A DNA stretch of 64,000 nt, taken from Allorhizobium paknamense (GTDB lineage: Bacteria; Pseudomonadota; Alphaproteobacteria; Rhizobiales; Rhizobiaceae). The DNA lies in NCBI RefSeq assembly GCF_030815125.1, contig NZ_JAUSWH010000021.1:1-64000 (forward strand), written 5' to 3'. This document shows positions 6,710 to 16,318 of this stretch, piece by piece. The position numbers and the translations under genes are program-made. The notes below the pieces were generated by a model. It ran no database searches. It was given only the letters and a program-made list of their open reading frames with translations, and was not told the DNA's origin. How positions within the stretch are numbered: the first letter of the stretch is position 1; each line of letters begins with the position of its first letter.

Positions 6710-9700
6710 ATGTTCAAGAAGGTTCTGATTGCCAACCGGGGCGAAATCGCCGTCCGGATCATCCGTACGCTTGCCAAGATGGGCATTGCCTCCGTTGCCG
6801 TCCATTCCGATGCCGACCGCTTTGCCAAGGCCGTGCAACTGGCCGATGAGGCGGTGCGGCTGGGGCCTGCCCCGGCGGCTGAAAGCTATCTCAATATCGA
6901 GGCCGTCATTGCCGCCTGCAAGGCGACCGGGGCTGAGGCCGTGCATCCGGGCTATGGTTTTCTCTCGGAAAATATCGGTTTTGCCGAACGGCTGGAACAG
7001 GAAGGCATTGCCTTCATTGGCCCGACGCCTGCCAATATTGCGGCTTTTGGGTTGAAGCACACGGCCCGGGAGCTGGCGGAAAAAAGCGGCGTGCCGCTTC
7101 TGCCCGGCAGCGCCTTGCTGGACAGCGCCGAGGAGGCCTTGAGCGAGGCCGAACGGATCGGCTATCCCGTGATGCTGAAATCCACTGCCGGAGGCGGCGG
7201 CATCGGCATGCAACTCTGCGCCGATCCTGCGGCACTCAAGGCCGCCTTCGACAGCGTACAGCGCACCGCCAAGGCCAGTTTTGGCGATGCGCGCGTCTAT
7301 CTCGAACGTTTCGTCGCCAAGGCGCGCCATGTGGAGGTGCAGATCTTCGGCGATGGCAAGGGCCGGGTGATCGCGCTTGGCGAACGGGATTGTTCTCTGC
7401 AACGGCGCAATCAGAAGGTCATCGAGGAAACCCCGGCACCGGGCCTCAGCGACGACGTGCGCCAGCGTCTGCATGCGGCGGCGATATCGCTGGGGCAATC
7501 GGTCAACTACCGATCTGCGGGCACGGTGGAATTCATCTACGATCCGGCCCGGCAGGAATTCTATTTCCTGGAGGTCAACACACGGCTTCAGGTCGAGCAC
7601 CCCGTGACGGAAGAGGTGTTCGGCATCGATCTCGTCGAATGGATGATCCGGCAGGCGGCAGGCGAGGATGTGCTGACTGGCAAGGAGACGCTGACGCCAA
7701 GGGGGGCTGCCATCGAGGCCCGTATCTATGCGGAAATGCCACATGCGGATTTCCGCCCCAGCGCCGGGCTGCTGACGGAGGTTGCCTTCCCGGAAGGCGT
7801 GCGCGTCGATGGCTGGATCGAGACCGGCACTGAGGTCACCCCCTTCTATGATCCGATGCTGGCCAAGGTCATCGTGTCCGGCGGAAGCCGGGAAACGGCC
7901 ATCGAGGCCATGCAGCAGGCGCTGGAAGGGTCTTCCATCTCAGGCATCGAAACCAATCTCGATTATCTGAAAGCCATTGCCGCTTCCGATCTGTTCCGGA
8001 GTGCAGATGTCGCCACCACGGCGCTCAAGGAGTTCAGCTTCGTGCCCGACGTGGTCGAGGTGATTGCTCCGGGTGCGCAATCCAGCCTGCAGGAACTGCC
8101 GGGACGGCTTGGTCTCTGGCATGTCGGCGTGCCGCCGAGCGGGCCGATGGATGAGCGCTCCTTCCGCCACGCCAACCGGCTGGTGGGCAATGCCGATGAG
8201 ACGGCGGCGCTGGAACTGACGGTCGCCGGGCCGATCCTGAAATTCTTGTCGGATGTCACCGTGGCGCTGGCGGGCGCGGTCATGCCGATGACACTGGATG
8301 GCATGGCCATTGCCCATGACACCGCCATTGCGGTCAAGGCCGGGCAAACGCTTGCCATCGGCACGATCGAGGGGGCGGGCCAGCGCGCCTATCTGGCGGT
8401 CTCCGGCGGCTTTGCCGCCCCCGTCGTGCTCGGCTCCCGCGCCACTTTCGGGCTTGGCCAGTTCGGCGGCCATGCCACCGGCACGCTGAAGGCCGGTCAC
8501 GTGCTGCGGCTGGCGCGTCAGCCACAGCGCGCGCCGAAACCGGCCAGCGAACCCGCCGCCCTCACCCGCCACTGGCAGGTGGGCGTGATCTACGGCCCGC
8601 ATGGGGCACCGGATTTCTTTCAGGACGAGGACATCGAAACCCTGTTCTCCACCGATTACGAGGTGCATTTCAACAGCGCCCGCACCGGCGTGCGGCTGAT
8701 CGGCCCCGCGCCGAAATGGGCGCGCAGCGATGGCGGCGAGGCAGGGCTTCACCCCTCCAACCTGCATGACAATGCCTATGCCATCGGCGCCATCGACTTT
8801 ACCGGCGATATGCCGATCATTCTCGGCCCCGATGGCCCCAGCCTCGGCGGCTTCGTCTGCCCGGCGGTGATCGCGGCGGATGAGCAGTGGAAGATGGGAC
8901 AATTCAAGCCGGGGGATAAAATCCGCTTTCATCCCGTGGCGCGGGATGGGGATCTGCTCGCCGGTCCGGTCGTCAAACGCCTTCCGGCTGAAACCGGCTC
9001 ACCGATCATTGGAGCGGACCATTCCGGCCCCGTCTCCGTCACCTACCGCCGCCAGGGCGATAATAATCTGCTGGTCGAATATGGCGATATGCAGCTGGAT
9101 ATAGGCTTGCGGCTGCGCATCCACCTGTTGATGCAGGCTGTTCAGGCGGCAAAGCTGCCCGGCCTGATCGACCTGACCCCCGGCATCCGCTCGCTGCAGA
9201 TCCATTATGACGGGGCAAGCCTGCCGCGCCAGCGTCTCATCGGCCAGTTGCGGGAGATCGAGGCAAGCCTGCCGGATATGCGCGATGTGACCGTGCCGAG
9301 CCGCACCGTCTATCTGCCGCTCTCCTGGAACGATCCGCAGGCAGAGCTTGCCATGCGCAAATACCAGGAACTTGTGCGGCCAAACGCGCCCTGGTGCCCG
9401 TCGAATATCGAATTCATCCGCCGCATCAACGGTCTTGCCGATGAAGAGGCGGTGAAGCAGACGATTTTCGATGCCAGCTATCTGGTTATGGGTCTGGGGG
9501 ATGTCTATCTCGGCGCGCCGGTTGCCACCCCGCTCGATCCGCGCCACCGGCTGGTGACGACGAAATACAACCCCGCCCGCACCTGGACGCCGGAAAATGC
9601 CGTCGGCATCGGCGGCGCCTATATGTGCATCTATGGCATGGAGGGACCGGGCGGTTATCAATTGTTCGGGCGCACCATCCAGGTGTGGAACAGCTGGCGC

Positions 9701-10240
9701 AGAACGCCGGTCTTCACCCGGCCGTGGCTTCTGGATTTCTTCGACCGCATCCGTTTCTTCCCCGTCAGCCATGCGGAACTAACCGAGGCGCGCGAGGCCT
9801 TTCCGCACGGCGCCTATCCCATCCGCATCGAAGACGGCACGCTGTCCTATGCCGCCTATGAAGCGGAGCTTGCCGCCAATGCCAGTGGCATTGCCGCCTT
9901 CAAGCGCCAGCAGCAGGCCTCCTTCGAGGCTGAACGCCAACGCTGGAAGGATCAGGGGCTCGATACGTTCCAGGTGGATGAGAGCGCAGGCCCAGGCCTT
10001 GCTGGCGATGTGCCGCCCGGCTGCTTCGGCGTCGAAAGTGCGGTGCCCGGCAATATGTGGAAATTGCTGGCGGAAGACGGCCAGACGGTTGAGCCGGGAG
10101 ACCCGATTGCCATCGTCGAATCCATGAAGATGGAGGTGACCATCCACGCCCACGCCAAAGGCCGCTTGCGCGAATGGCGCGCCAGCCCCGGCCGTACCGT
10201 AAAAGCAGGCGATGTCGTCGCCATTCTGGAGAATATCTGA
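6710..10240 (+). CDS. Guanidine carboxylase (annotated as urea carboxylase), biotin-dependent
   Basis: A 1176-residue multidomain enzyme. Residues 1-445 are a biotin carboxylase (VLIANRGEIAVRIIRT at the N-terminus, ATP-grasp loop GGGGIGM near 161, EVNTRLQVEHPVTEE near 290). Residues 450-760 form a KipA/AHS2-like part and 765-1010 a KipI/AHS1-like part of the carboxyltransferase. The C-terminus is a biotinyl carrier domain with ESMKMEV, whose Lys is near residue 1140. Urea and guanidine carboxylases share this architecture. The riboswitch, the two carboxyguanidine deiminase genes immediately upstream and allophanate hydrolase downstream argue that the substrate is guanidine: guanidine + HCO3- + ATP gives carboxyguanidine. 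It overlaps atzF by one base. Residual urea activity cannot be excluded. Confidence 0.9.
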   Translation: MFKKVLIANRGEIAVRIIRTLAKMGIASVAVHSDADRFAKAVQLADEAVRLGPAPAAESYLNIEAVIAACKATGAEAVHPGYGFLSENIGFAERLEQEGIAFIGPTPANIAAFGLKHTARELAEKSGVPLLPGSALLDSAEEALSEAERIGYPVMLKSTAGGGGIGMQLCADPAALKAAFDSVQRTAKASFGDARVYLERFVAKARHVEVQIFGDGKGRVIALGERDCSLQRRNQKVIEETPAPGLSDDVRQRLHAAAISLGQSVNYRSAGTVEFIYDPARQEFYFLEVNTRLQVEHPVTEEVFGIDLVEWMIRQAAGEDVLTGKETLTPRGAAIEARIYAEMPHADFRPSAGLLTEVAFPEGVRVDGWIETGTEVTPFYDPMLAKVIVSGGSRETAIEAMQQALEGSSISGIETNLDYLKAIAASDLFRSADVATTALKEFSFVPDVVEVIAPGAQSSLQELPGRLGLWHVGVPPSGPMDERSFRHANRLVGNADETAALELTVAGPILKFLSDVTVALAGAVMPMTLDGMAIAHDTAIAVKAGQTLAIGTIEGAGQRAYLAVSGGFAAPVVLGSRATFGLGQFGGHATGTLKAGHVLRLARQPQRAPKPASEPAALTRHWQVGVIYGPHGAPDFFQDEDIETLFSTDYEVHFNSARTGVRLIGPAPKWARSDGGEAGLHPSNLHDNAYAIGAIDFTGDMPIILGPDGPSLGGFVCPAVIAADEQWKMGQFKPGDKIRFHPVARDGDLLAGPVVKRLPAETGSPIIGADHSGPVSVTYRRQGDNNLLVEYGDMQLDIGLRLRIHLLMQAVQAAKLPGLIDLTPGIRSLQIHYDGASLPRQRLIGQLREIEASLPDMRDVTVPSRTVYLPLSWNDPQAELAMRKYQELVRPNAPWCPSNIEFIRRINGLADEEAVKQTIFDASYLVMGLGDVYLGAPVATPLDPRHRLVTTKYNPARTWTPENAVGIGGAYMCIYGMEGPGGYQLFGRTIQVWNSWRRTPVFTRPWLLDFFDRIRFFPVSHAELTEAREAFPHGAYPIRIEDGTLSYAAYEAELAANASGIAAFKRQQQASFEAERQRWKDQGLDTFQVDESAGPGLAGDVPPGCFGVESAVPGNMWKLLAEDGQTVEPGDPIAIVESMKMEVTIHAHAKGRLREWRASPGRTVKAGDVVAILENI

Positions 10241-12045
10241 TGTTTCCCGCCTTTCTAGACTTTACCGCCCTACGCTCGGCCTATTCCAGGGGAGCAACAC
10301 CGCTTGACCTTGCGGAAGAGATCATCGCCCGCCGCAAGGCATCCAGCGATCCGGCGATTTTCATCACGCCGGTGGCCGATGACGACCTCAGCGCCAGCGC
10401 CCGTGCACTGATGGAGCGGGCACCGCAGCCGAACAGCCTGCCGCTCTGGGGCATACCCTTTGCGGTCAAGGACAATATCGACGTGGCGGGCCTGCCGACC
10501 ACGGCAGCCTGCCCCGCTTTTGCCTATCAGCCGGAAGAAGACGCAACCGTCGTGGCGCGGCTGAAGGCGGCAGGCGCGCTGGTGATCGGCAAGACCAATC
10601 TCGACCAGTTCGCGACCGGGCTGAACGGCACCCGCTCGCCCTATGGCGCGCCGCGTTCGGTTTTCGATGCGGATTATGTATCCGGCGGCTCCAGCTCCGG
10701 TTCGGCGGTGGCCGTCGCGGCGGGGCTTGCCAGCTTTGCGCTCGGCACCGATACCGCCGGGTCTGGCCGGGTGCCTGCGGCCTTCAACAATCTCGTCGGC
10801 ATCAAGCCGACACCGGGGCTGGTGCCGAATGTCGGCGTGGTTCCGGCCTGCCGCAGCGTCGATGTCGTGACTGTCTTTGCGGGCACCGTCTGCGATGGCA
10901 TTGCCGTGCGCAAGGTCATGGAGGGCTATGATGGGCGCGATCCCTTCTCGCGCCCGGCCAAACCCGTCTCCCTGCCGCTGGAGGGGTTGCGGATCGGCGT
11001 TCTCGAGCCGCAGGAGCGCGAATTTTTCGGTAATAGCGGGTATGAAGCGCTCTATGACCAGGCCATCGCCCGGGCGGAAGCGCTGGGAGCCATCATCACA
11101 CCCTTCGATTACGCGCCGTTCCGGGAAGCGGCGGAGCTTCTCTATAACGGTCCCTGGGTCGCGGAACGACTGGCCGCCGTAAAGGATTTCCTGTCAGGCC
11201 ATGCCGGGGATTTCGACCCCACCGTTCGCAGCATTATCGAGGGCGCCAGGGCCTATAGCGCTGTCGATGCCTTCGAGGGGCTTTACCGGCTGGAAGCTCT
11301 GCGCCAGAAAACCCAGGCGGCATGGCAGGGTATGGATGTCATGTTGCTGCCCACAGCGCCCACCACCTATCGGGTGGATGAGATGCTGGCCGACCCGATT
11401 GTGAAAAACAGCCATTTCGGACGCTATACCAATTTCGCCAATCTCTTCGGCCTTGCGGCGATTGCCGTGCCCGCAGGCTTCACATCCGATACCGCCCTGC
11501 CCGGCGGCGTCACCCTGATCGGCCCCGGCTTCAGCGACGATGCCCTGGCGGTCTTTGCCGATGCCCTGCACCGCAAGGCTGAAAGCGGCATGGGCAAGGA
11601 CAAGGCTGCTGCCCTTCCCGAAGACGCGAAGGTGAACCCGCCGGACGACGGTCTGGTGCCGATCATGGTGGTCGGCGCGCATCTCACCGGCATGCCGCTC
11701 AACCACGAACTAACCGGCCCCGGCGGCAGGCTGGTGAAAACCTGTCGGACGGCGAAAGACTACCGCCTCTTCGTGCTGCCCAACACCACGCCGCCAAAGC
11801 CGGGCCTGATTCGCGAGCCGGGCTTTGCCGGTGAAGGCTTGCTGGTGGAAGTGTGGAAGGTGACGCCGGAGGCCTTCGGGCGCTTCGTGCAGAACATTCC
11901 CGCACCGCTTGGCATCGGCAAGGTGACGCTGGATGACGGCAGCCAGGTTTCCGGCTTCCTGTGCGAAGCCCATGCCATCGAGGGGGCGCAGGAAATCACC
12001 CATCTCGGCGGCTGGCGGGCTTATATCCAAAGCCGTGCCGCCTGA
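10240..12045 (+). CDS. atzF: Allophanate hydrolase
   Basis: A 601-residue enzyme that hydrolyses allophanate to ammonia and CO2. The N-terminal amidase-signature domain (about 1-450) has the Ser-cisSer-Lys triad: K77 in FAVKDNIDVAGLPTT, S151/S152 in SGGSSSGS and nucleophile S175 in DTAGSGR. The C-terminal allophanate hydrolase domain (about 470-600) starts VPIMVVGAHLTGMPLNHEL and includes FVLPNTTPPKPGLIREPG. The start overlaps the carboxylase stop (TGATG). It is the last gene of the guanidine operon, completing guanidine to carboxyguanidine to allophanate to ammonia. An inverted repeat follows at its stop codon. Confidence 0.93.
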   Translation: MFPAFLDFTALRSAYSRGATPLDLAEEIIARRKASSDPAIFITPVADDDLSASARALMERAPQPNSLPLWGIPFAVKDNIDVAGLPTTAACPAFAYQPEEDATVVARLKAAGALVIGKTNLDQFATGLNGTRSPYGAPRSVFDADYVSGGSSSGSAVAVAAGLASFALGTDTAGSGRVPAAFNNLVGIKPTPGLVPNVGVVPACRSVDVVTVFAGTVCDGIAVRKVMEGYDGRDPFSRPAKPVSLPLEGLRIGVLEPQEREFFGNSGYEALYDQAIARAEALGAIITPFDYAPFREAAELLYNGPWVAERLAAVKDFLSGHAGDFDPTVRSIIEGARAYSAVDAFEGLYRLEALRQKTQAAWQGMDVMLLPTAPTTYRVDEMLADPIVKNSHFGRYTNFANLFGLAAIAVPAGFTSDTALPGGVTLIGPGFSDDALAVFADALHRKAESGMGKDKAAALPEDAKVNPPDDGLVPIMVVGAHLTGMPLNHELTGPGGRLVKTCRTAKDYRLFVLPNTTPPKPGLIREPGFAGEGLLVEVWKVTPEAFGRFVQNIPAPLGIGKVTLDDGSQVSGFLCEAHAIEGAQEITHLGGWRAYIQSRAA

Positions 12046-12097
12046 ATGAACGCACCATCGCAGCGCAAAAGGAGAAATTTTGCGCTGCATCATTCAG
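12042..12097 (+). terminator. Nested inverted repeats at the end of the guanidine operon
   Basis: An inner perfect 11-bp stem, GCAGCGCAAAA (12060-12070) with TTTTGCGCTGC (12078-12088), sits inside outer 8-bp arms CTGAATGA (12042-12049) and TCATTCAG (12090-12097). The outer left arm contains the atzF stop codon. There is no T-run after the stem, so it may stabilise the 3' end or need Rho rather than act as a simple intrinsic terminator. Confidence 0.6.
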
Positions 12098-12267
12098 TTG
12101 ATCATCCGAACGCGCCTTGATAAGTTTCCCAAAACGTCAAGGTCTGGTCATCTATGCCGGTCTTGCGGCTGGCCTGCCTGCTGGAGCGGCGGAACCGGTG
12201 CGTGAAACCGCTCCAGCATCGGGACGGGCGGTCTGCCGCTATCCCCTCACTCTTGGAGAGCTGCCAC

Positions 12268-13548
12268 GTGAAGGTTGTTGTCGAAAATACCGTTTGCCTG
12301 AATACCGGCGATGCCGCCATTCTTCTGGCCATTCGCCACATCCTTAAGACGGCCTTTGGCGAAAACCTGCATTTCTATATTTTCGACAGCCAGCCCGAAG
12401 TTGCCGCCCGGCTCTATAGCCGCCAAGCCTATCCCGATCTCAGCTTCCGGCGGCTGCTGTCGGAAACGATGTTCAAGTACAGCCATGCCGAGAAGAGCGT
12501 CAAGGATGCGATCAAGCCGGTCTATAATCGGGTGATTTTCGAACTGCTGAAGCGCGGTGGCAGCAAGGCGCCGCTCTTGGGACACCTGCTTTCGGCCAGC
12601 GAGAAGGAAGGCCTGCGAAACTATGAGGAGGCCGATCTGGTGGTGACCACCGGCGGCACCTATCTTGTGGAAACCTACAATATCGAAAAGCGGCTGAACC
12701 AGTTTGAGCTGGACGAGATCCTCGGCAAGCCGCCGGTCTTCTTCACCCAGTCGCTCGGCCCTTTCAAGAAAGAAGAAAACCGCCGCCGTCTGAAGACCAG
12801 CTTCGACAAGAGCCCCCTCATCCTCCTGCGCGATGCCTATTCCCGCGACAATATCGTCGATTTCGTCAACGATCCCTCGAAATGCCATGTGGTGGCGGAT
12901 TCGGTCTTTGCGCTGGCGGATCAACCTCGTATCGAAAGCCTGCTTGCAAGCGGCCCAAAGGCACCCACGGGGCGGGTAGCGGTTTCCGTCCGCCACTGGG
13001 ATTTCGTCAAGGGTGGCGGCAACGGCATGAACCGCTATATCGAATCCATCCGCCGCATCGTCACGGATCTGGTGCGCCAGCACGGCAAGCAAGTGGTCTT
13101 TCTCTCCACCTGCCAGGGCGTGCCGGAATATGGTCATGACGATTCCAAGACGGCCAAGGCAATCGTTGCCGGGCTTGAGGCCGATGTCGCAGCCGAGGTC
13201 AGCGTCGATGACGGCTTCCACACGCCGGAGCAGTTGATGGCCAAGGTCAAGGATCTCGATTTCGTGGTGGCGACCCGCATGCACATGATGATCATGTCGC
13301 TTTGCGTCGGCACGCCGGTCTTGCCCATCGCCTATGAGTTCAAGACCAAGGAATTGTCAAAGCGCATCGGCATCGACAACCTGCTCTTGGAAATCGATAC
13401 CGTTACGCCGGAACAGGCCGCAGCGAGCCTCGAAACCTTTATCAACGACTTCGATCATTACCGCCCGCTCAGCCTGAAAGCCGTGCTGGAAGAGCACGCT
13501 TCCGCAATGTCGGCAGCGGCGCTGCTCAAGCAGGCCATCAGGATTTAG
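12268..13548 (+). CDS. Polysaccharide pyruvyl transferase family protein
   Basis: A 426-residue protein starting at GTG 12268, with GGAGAG about 9 nt upstream and the family-typical N-terminus KVVVENTVCLNTGDAAI. Pyruvyl transferases of the CsaB/WcaK/ExoV group show an N-terminal NxGD motif, a middle TTGGTYLVE segment (near residue 128) and a C-terminal VATRMHMMIMSL segment, all present. Such enzymes add ketal pyruvate from PEP to surface polysaccharide sugars in the cytoplasm. It is convergent with the flippase gene and belongs to the polysaccharide cluster at 12.3-19 kb. Acceptor sugar unknown. Confidence 0.82.
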   Translation: MKVVVENTVCLNTGDAAILLAIRHILKTAFGENLHFYIFDSQPEVAARLYSRQAYPDLSFRRLLSETMFKYSHAEKSVKDAIKPVYNRVIFELLKRGGSKAPLLGHLLSASEKEGLRNYEEADLVVTTGGTYLVETYNIEKRLNQFELDEILGKPPVFFTQSLGPFKKEENRRRLKTSFDKSPLILLRDAYSRDNIVDFVNDPSKCHVVADSVFALADQPRIESLLASGPKAPTGRVAVSVRHWDFVKGGGNGMNRYIESIRRIVTDLVRQHGKQVVFLSTCQGVPEYGHDDSKTAKAIVAGLEADVAAEVSVDDGFHTPEQLMAKVKDLDFVVATRMHMMIMSLCVGTPVLPIAYEFKTKELSKRIGIDNLLLEIDTVTPEQAAASLETFINDFDHYRPLSLKAVLEEHASAMSAAALLKQAIRI

Positions 13549-13576
13549 GCTTAGATATTATGTTGTTTTTAAAAGG

Positions 13577-13614
13577 TATCCCGCAAAACCGAAGGGTCTT
13601 GCGGGATATTTTTT
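13577..13614 (+). terminator. Intrinsic terminator
   Basis: TATCCCGCAA (13577-13586) pairs perfectly with TTGCGGGATA (13599-13608) and is followed by six T (13609-13614). It ends transcription of the pyruvyl transferase gene in the convergent gap before the minus-strand flippase gene. Confidence 0.9.
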
Positions 13615-13648
13615 ACACTTCAGATAAGAATTGCGGTTCGCTGTTTCG

Positions 13649-15112
13649 TCAGGCCCTTGCCCGCGCCATGCCCTTGAGCATGCCGAGCGACGAGATCAGC
13701 ACCTTTCGGCTGGAGGGCAGAAGCAGCATCAGCACCAGTCCAAGGCCGTAATTGAGAAGCACGGCGGCGGCGATGGCGGCGAGATCGTTCTGCAATAGAC
13801 CCATCGCCATCAGCCGGTCATAGGCAATCCAGGCAAGACCGGCGGAGACCAGAAACAATCCCTGAATGCTGAGGAAATCCATGCCGGTGACCGGCCCGAC
13901 CCGCTGCAGCAGCCAGGCCAGAACCGGGATGCGCAGCACATAGCCGCTGATCGCGTAGGCGGCGGCAACGCCGATGGCGCCCCATTTCAAACCGATCACG
14001 AAGGACAGGACCGTTGTCAGCGAGGAATAGACGCCCCAGCGGAACATGGCCTGCGTCTTGCCCTGGCAGATGAAGATCCAGCCGGTGGTGCTGCCGATGG
14101 ACTGCACCAGCCCCGCCAGCCCCAGCCAGGCAAAAATCGGTGCGACCGGCAGCCATTGCGGGCCAAACAACAGGCCGACCACGGGCTTCGCCGTGCAGGT
14201 AAGGGCCGCGATACCCGGAATGGTGAAGGCCGCCAGCAACCAGTTGCTCTGCATATAGACTTCGCGGAAACGCGGCTTGTCATCCTGAATACGGCTCATC
14301 AGCGGGATCATCACCCGTGTCAGCGGCTGGGTGATGTTTTGCAGTGGAAAGAGCAGCAGCTTATAGGCGCGGTCATAATAGCCCAGTTCGATGGCGCCGG
14401 AATATTTGCCGATCAGGATGTTATCGAGATTGCGCGAGAAGAAGTTGACGATGTTGAAGCCGGTGAGATTGGCGCCGAAGGTAAAAATATCGCGCTCGAC
14501 CCTCAGAACCGGCTTGCCCGGCATCCAGCCGGTGACCTTCCAGGCGGCCAGCAGCACAATGGCCGCCGTAAAGGCCGGACCAATGGCCAGCGACCAGTAA
14601 CCAAAGCCAAGCCAGGCGGCGAGCGCGGTGATAAGAAAGCCGCCGGCGGCTGAAATCACGTCATTGATCGCCAACTGCCCGAATTGCAGACGCCGGTTCA
14701 TCAGCGCCAGCGGCAAGGCCGCCAGACTGCCGAGAAAGAGCGGCAGGGCCGTGGCAACGGTGATCAGCGTCATGCGGTTATCACCATAAAACAGCGCCAC
14801 CAGCGGCGCCAGCACGGTCATCACCACCGTGCAGGCAATGCCCACCAGCGTACTGAGCCAGAAGACCTGGTTGAGATGCGCCTCGGTAATATCCTTGCGC
14901 TGGATGACGGCCTGTTGCAGGCCGAGATTCTGAAACAGGCCGACGAAAGCGGCAATCGGGCCAACGGCGGCCATCAGGCCGAAATCTTCCGGCACCAGCA
15001 GCCGGGCCAGCACCACCACCGACAGGAACTGGATCACCATGCGGATGACCTGGGCTGCTGCCGTTACAGCGCCGCCTCTGAGGGCGACCTTGCCGAAACT
15101 ATTTTTTTCCAT
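13649..15112 (-). CDS. Polysaccharide flippase (Wzx/MOP superfamily)
   Basis: A 487-residue polytopic membrane protein with about 12-14 hydrophobic helices, related to Wzx/WzxC/ExoT-type lipopolysaccharide and exopolysaccharide exporters. The N-terminal region (GGAVTAAAQVIRMVIQFLSV) and LARLLVPEDFGLMA are typical of the MOP family. It would flip lipid-linked repeat units to the periplasmic face. The start at 15112 (MEKNSF) is chosen with GGGAG upstream; the reading frame remains open further upstream into the glycosyltransferase gene. The two genes overlap by 14 bp, so they are cotranscribed. Confidence 0.88.
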   Translation of the reverse strand: MEKNSFGKVALRGGAVTAAAQVIRMVIQFLSVVVLARLLVPEDFGLMAAVGPIAAFVGLFQNLGLQQAVIQRKDITEAHLNQVFWLSTLVGIACTVVMTVLAPLVALFYGDNRMTLITVATALPLFLGSLAALPLALMNRRLQFGQLAINDVISAAGGFLITALAAWLGFGYWSLAIGPAFTAAIVLLAAWKVTGWMPGKPVLRVERDIFTFGANLTGFNIVNFFSRNLDNILIGKYSGAIELGYYDRAYKLLLFPLQNITQPLTRVMIPLMSRIQDDKPRFREVYMQSNWLLAAFTIPGIAALTCTAKPVVGLLFGPQWLPVAPIFAWLGLAGLVQSIGSTTGWIFICQGKTQAMFRWGVYSSLTTVLSFVIGLKWGAIGVAAAYAISGYVLRIPVLAWLLQRVGPVTGMDFLSIQGLFLVSAGLAWIAYDRLMAMGLLQNDLAAIAAAVLLNYGLGLVLMLLLPSSRKVLISSLGMLKGMARARA

Positions 15113-16310
15113 GGACTCTTTTACGGCTCCCTGATGACGCGATCGCTTCCAGCCTCGCGGCAAGCTGATCGTTGAGCACGGTATCGTTGAAATCTGTTTC
15201 GATCTTGCGGCGGGCGGCCACCGCAATCTGCCGGCATTCGCCGGGATGTTCGATGATCCAGGCAAGATTGGCGGCCAGCGCCTCGACATCCCGCTCTGGC
15301 GAGAGAAAGCCGCCAACGCCATGCTCGATCAGCTCCGGAATTCCGGAATGGCGGGTGCTGACCACGGTCAACCCTGCCGCCATGGCTTCCATCAGCGCCA
15401 CCGGAATGCCTTCGACATCACCGTTTTGCGCCGTCACGCTAGGCAGGACGAAGACATGCGCCCGCGCCAGCCAGTTCTTTACCACCTTGTGCGGCTGGCT
15501 GCCGAGAAACTGCACCCTCTCGGCAATGCCGAGATCGGCACTCAGTTTCTCCAGCTCACCGCGCAGGGGACCATCGCCGATAATCGTGTAGCGCCAGTCC
15601 AGCTCCGGCCGCGCCGTTGTCAATTGCCCGAGCGCGCGCAGCGAAAATTCGATGCCTTTCTTTTCCGCCAGCCGGCAAACGGAGATCAGTTGCAGAATAT
15701 CGCCCTGGCGATCACGCCAGCGGAAGGGGATCTGCTCGACATCGATGCCCATATGATGAACCTCGACCTTGTCCGGTGAAGCTCCGGCCCCGATCAGCAC
15801 CTCGCGGAAATGGCCGTTGACCGGCAGGTTGAGCGCCCCCAGCCGAAAGAGATCGCGATAATCGCCAAGCCGGTTTTCCTTGCGCGGCACGCCGACATCG
15901 GCTCCGTGAAAGATCGTCACCAGCGGCGGATGCACCAGCCCGCGTTTCTTGTGGCGGCAGACGCGAATGCCGTTATCGCCGAAATGCGCCAGCAGCACGT
16001 CGAAACTGTTGAGCGTGGAGGCAGCCGCCGTTTCCATCAGCGTCGAGGCCTTGTCACGTAGCGAATAGGGCAACCTTGTCAGATGCGGCCTGAGCGAGGC
16101 AAACCCACCCCACCAGTCGCGCGCCGAGTGCAAAAGCGTTGCCATCGGCTCCGCGGTGGCGTCGATATGGTCAAGCGAGGCCAGCCCGTTGCAGATCACG
16201 CCCACCTCGGCGCCCCGCTGCAACAGCCCTTCCATTTGATGGATCACGAAGGTCTCGGACAGAAGAGGAAATTTACCAACGACAAAGCCGACACGCATCG
16301 TTTGCACCAC
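15099..16310 (-). CDS. Glycosyltransferase family 4 (WcaL/AmsK-like)
   Basis: A 403-residue GT-B glycosyltransferase. The N-terminal domain has VGFVVGKFPLLSETFV and LLAHFGDNGIRV, as in colanic acid/amylovoran WcaL/AmsK proteins. The C-terminal nucleotide-sugar domain has ISVCRLAEKKGIEFSLRAL near residue 225 and the donor-binding EGIPVALMEAMAAGLTVVST near 310, with the EX7E pattern. It builds the surface polysaccharide repeat unit at the cytoplasmic face. It lies 56 bp downstream of the other GT4 gene on the minus strand and overlaps the flippase gene. Donor and acceptor sugars cannot be told. Confidence 0.86.
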   Translation of the reverse strand: MVQTMRVGFVVGKFPLLSETFVIHQMEGLLQRGAEVGVICNGLASLDHIDATAEPMATLLHSARDWWGGFASLRPHLTRLPYSLRDKASTLMETAAASTLNSFDVLLAHFGDNGIRVCRHKKRGLVHPPLVTIFHGADVGVPRKENRLGDYRDLFRLGALNLPVNGHFREVLIGAGASPDKVEVHHMGIDVEQIPFRWRDRQGDILQLISVCRLAEKKGIEFSLRALGQLTTARPELDWRYTIIGDGPLRGELEKLSADLGIAERVQFLGSQPHKVVKNWLARAHVFVLPSVTAQNGDVEGIPVALMEAMAAGLTVVSTRHSGIPELIEHGVGGFLSPERDVEALAANLAWIIEHPGECRQIAVAARRKIETDFNDTVLNDQLAARLEAIASSGSRKRVHGKK

Positions 16311-16318
16311 GTCATAGT

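Noticed and set aside
6710..12045. Urea carboxylase/urea amidolyase pathway for urea
   Set aside because: The guanidine-I riboswitch and the paired DUF1989 genes favour guanidine. Urea activity is not excluded as a side reaction but is not the best primary call.
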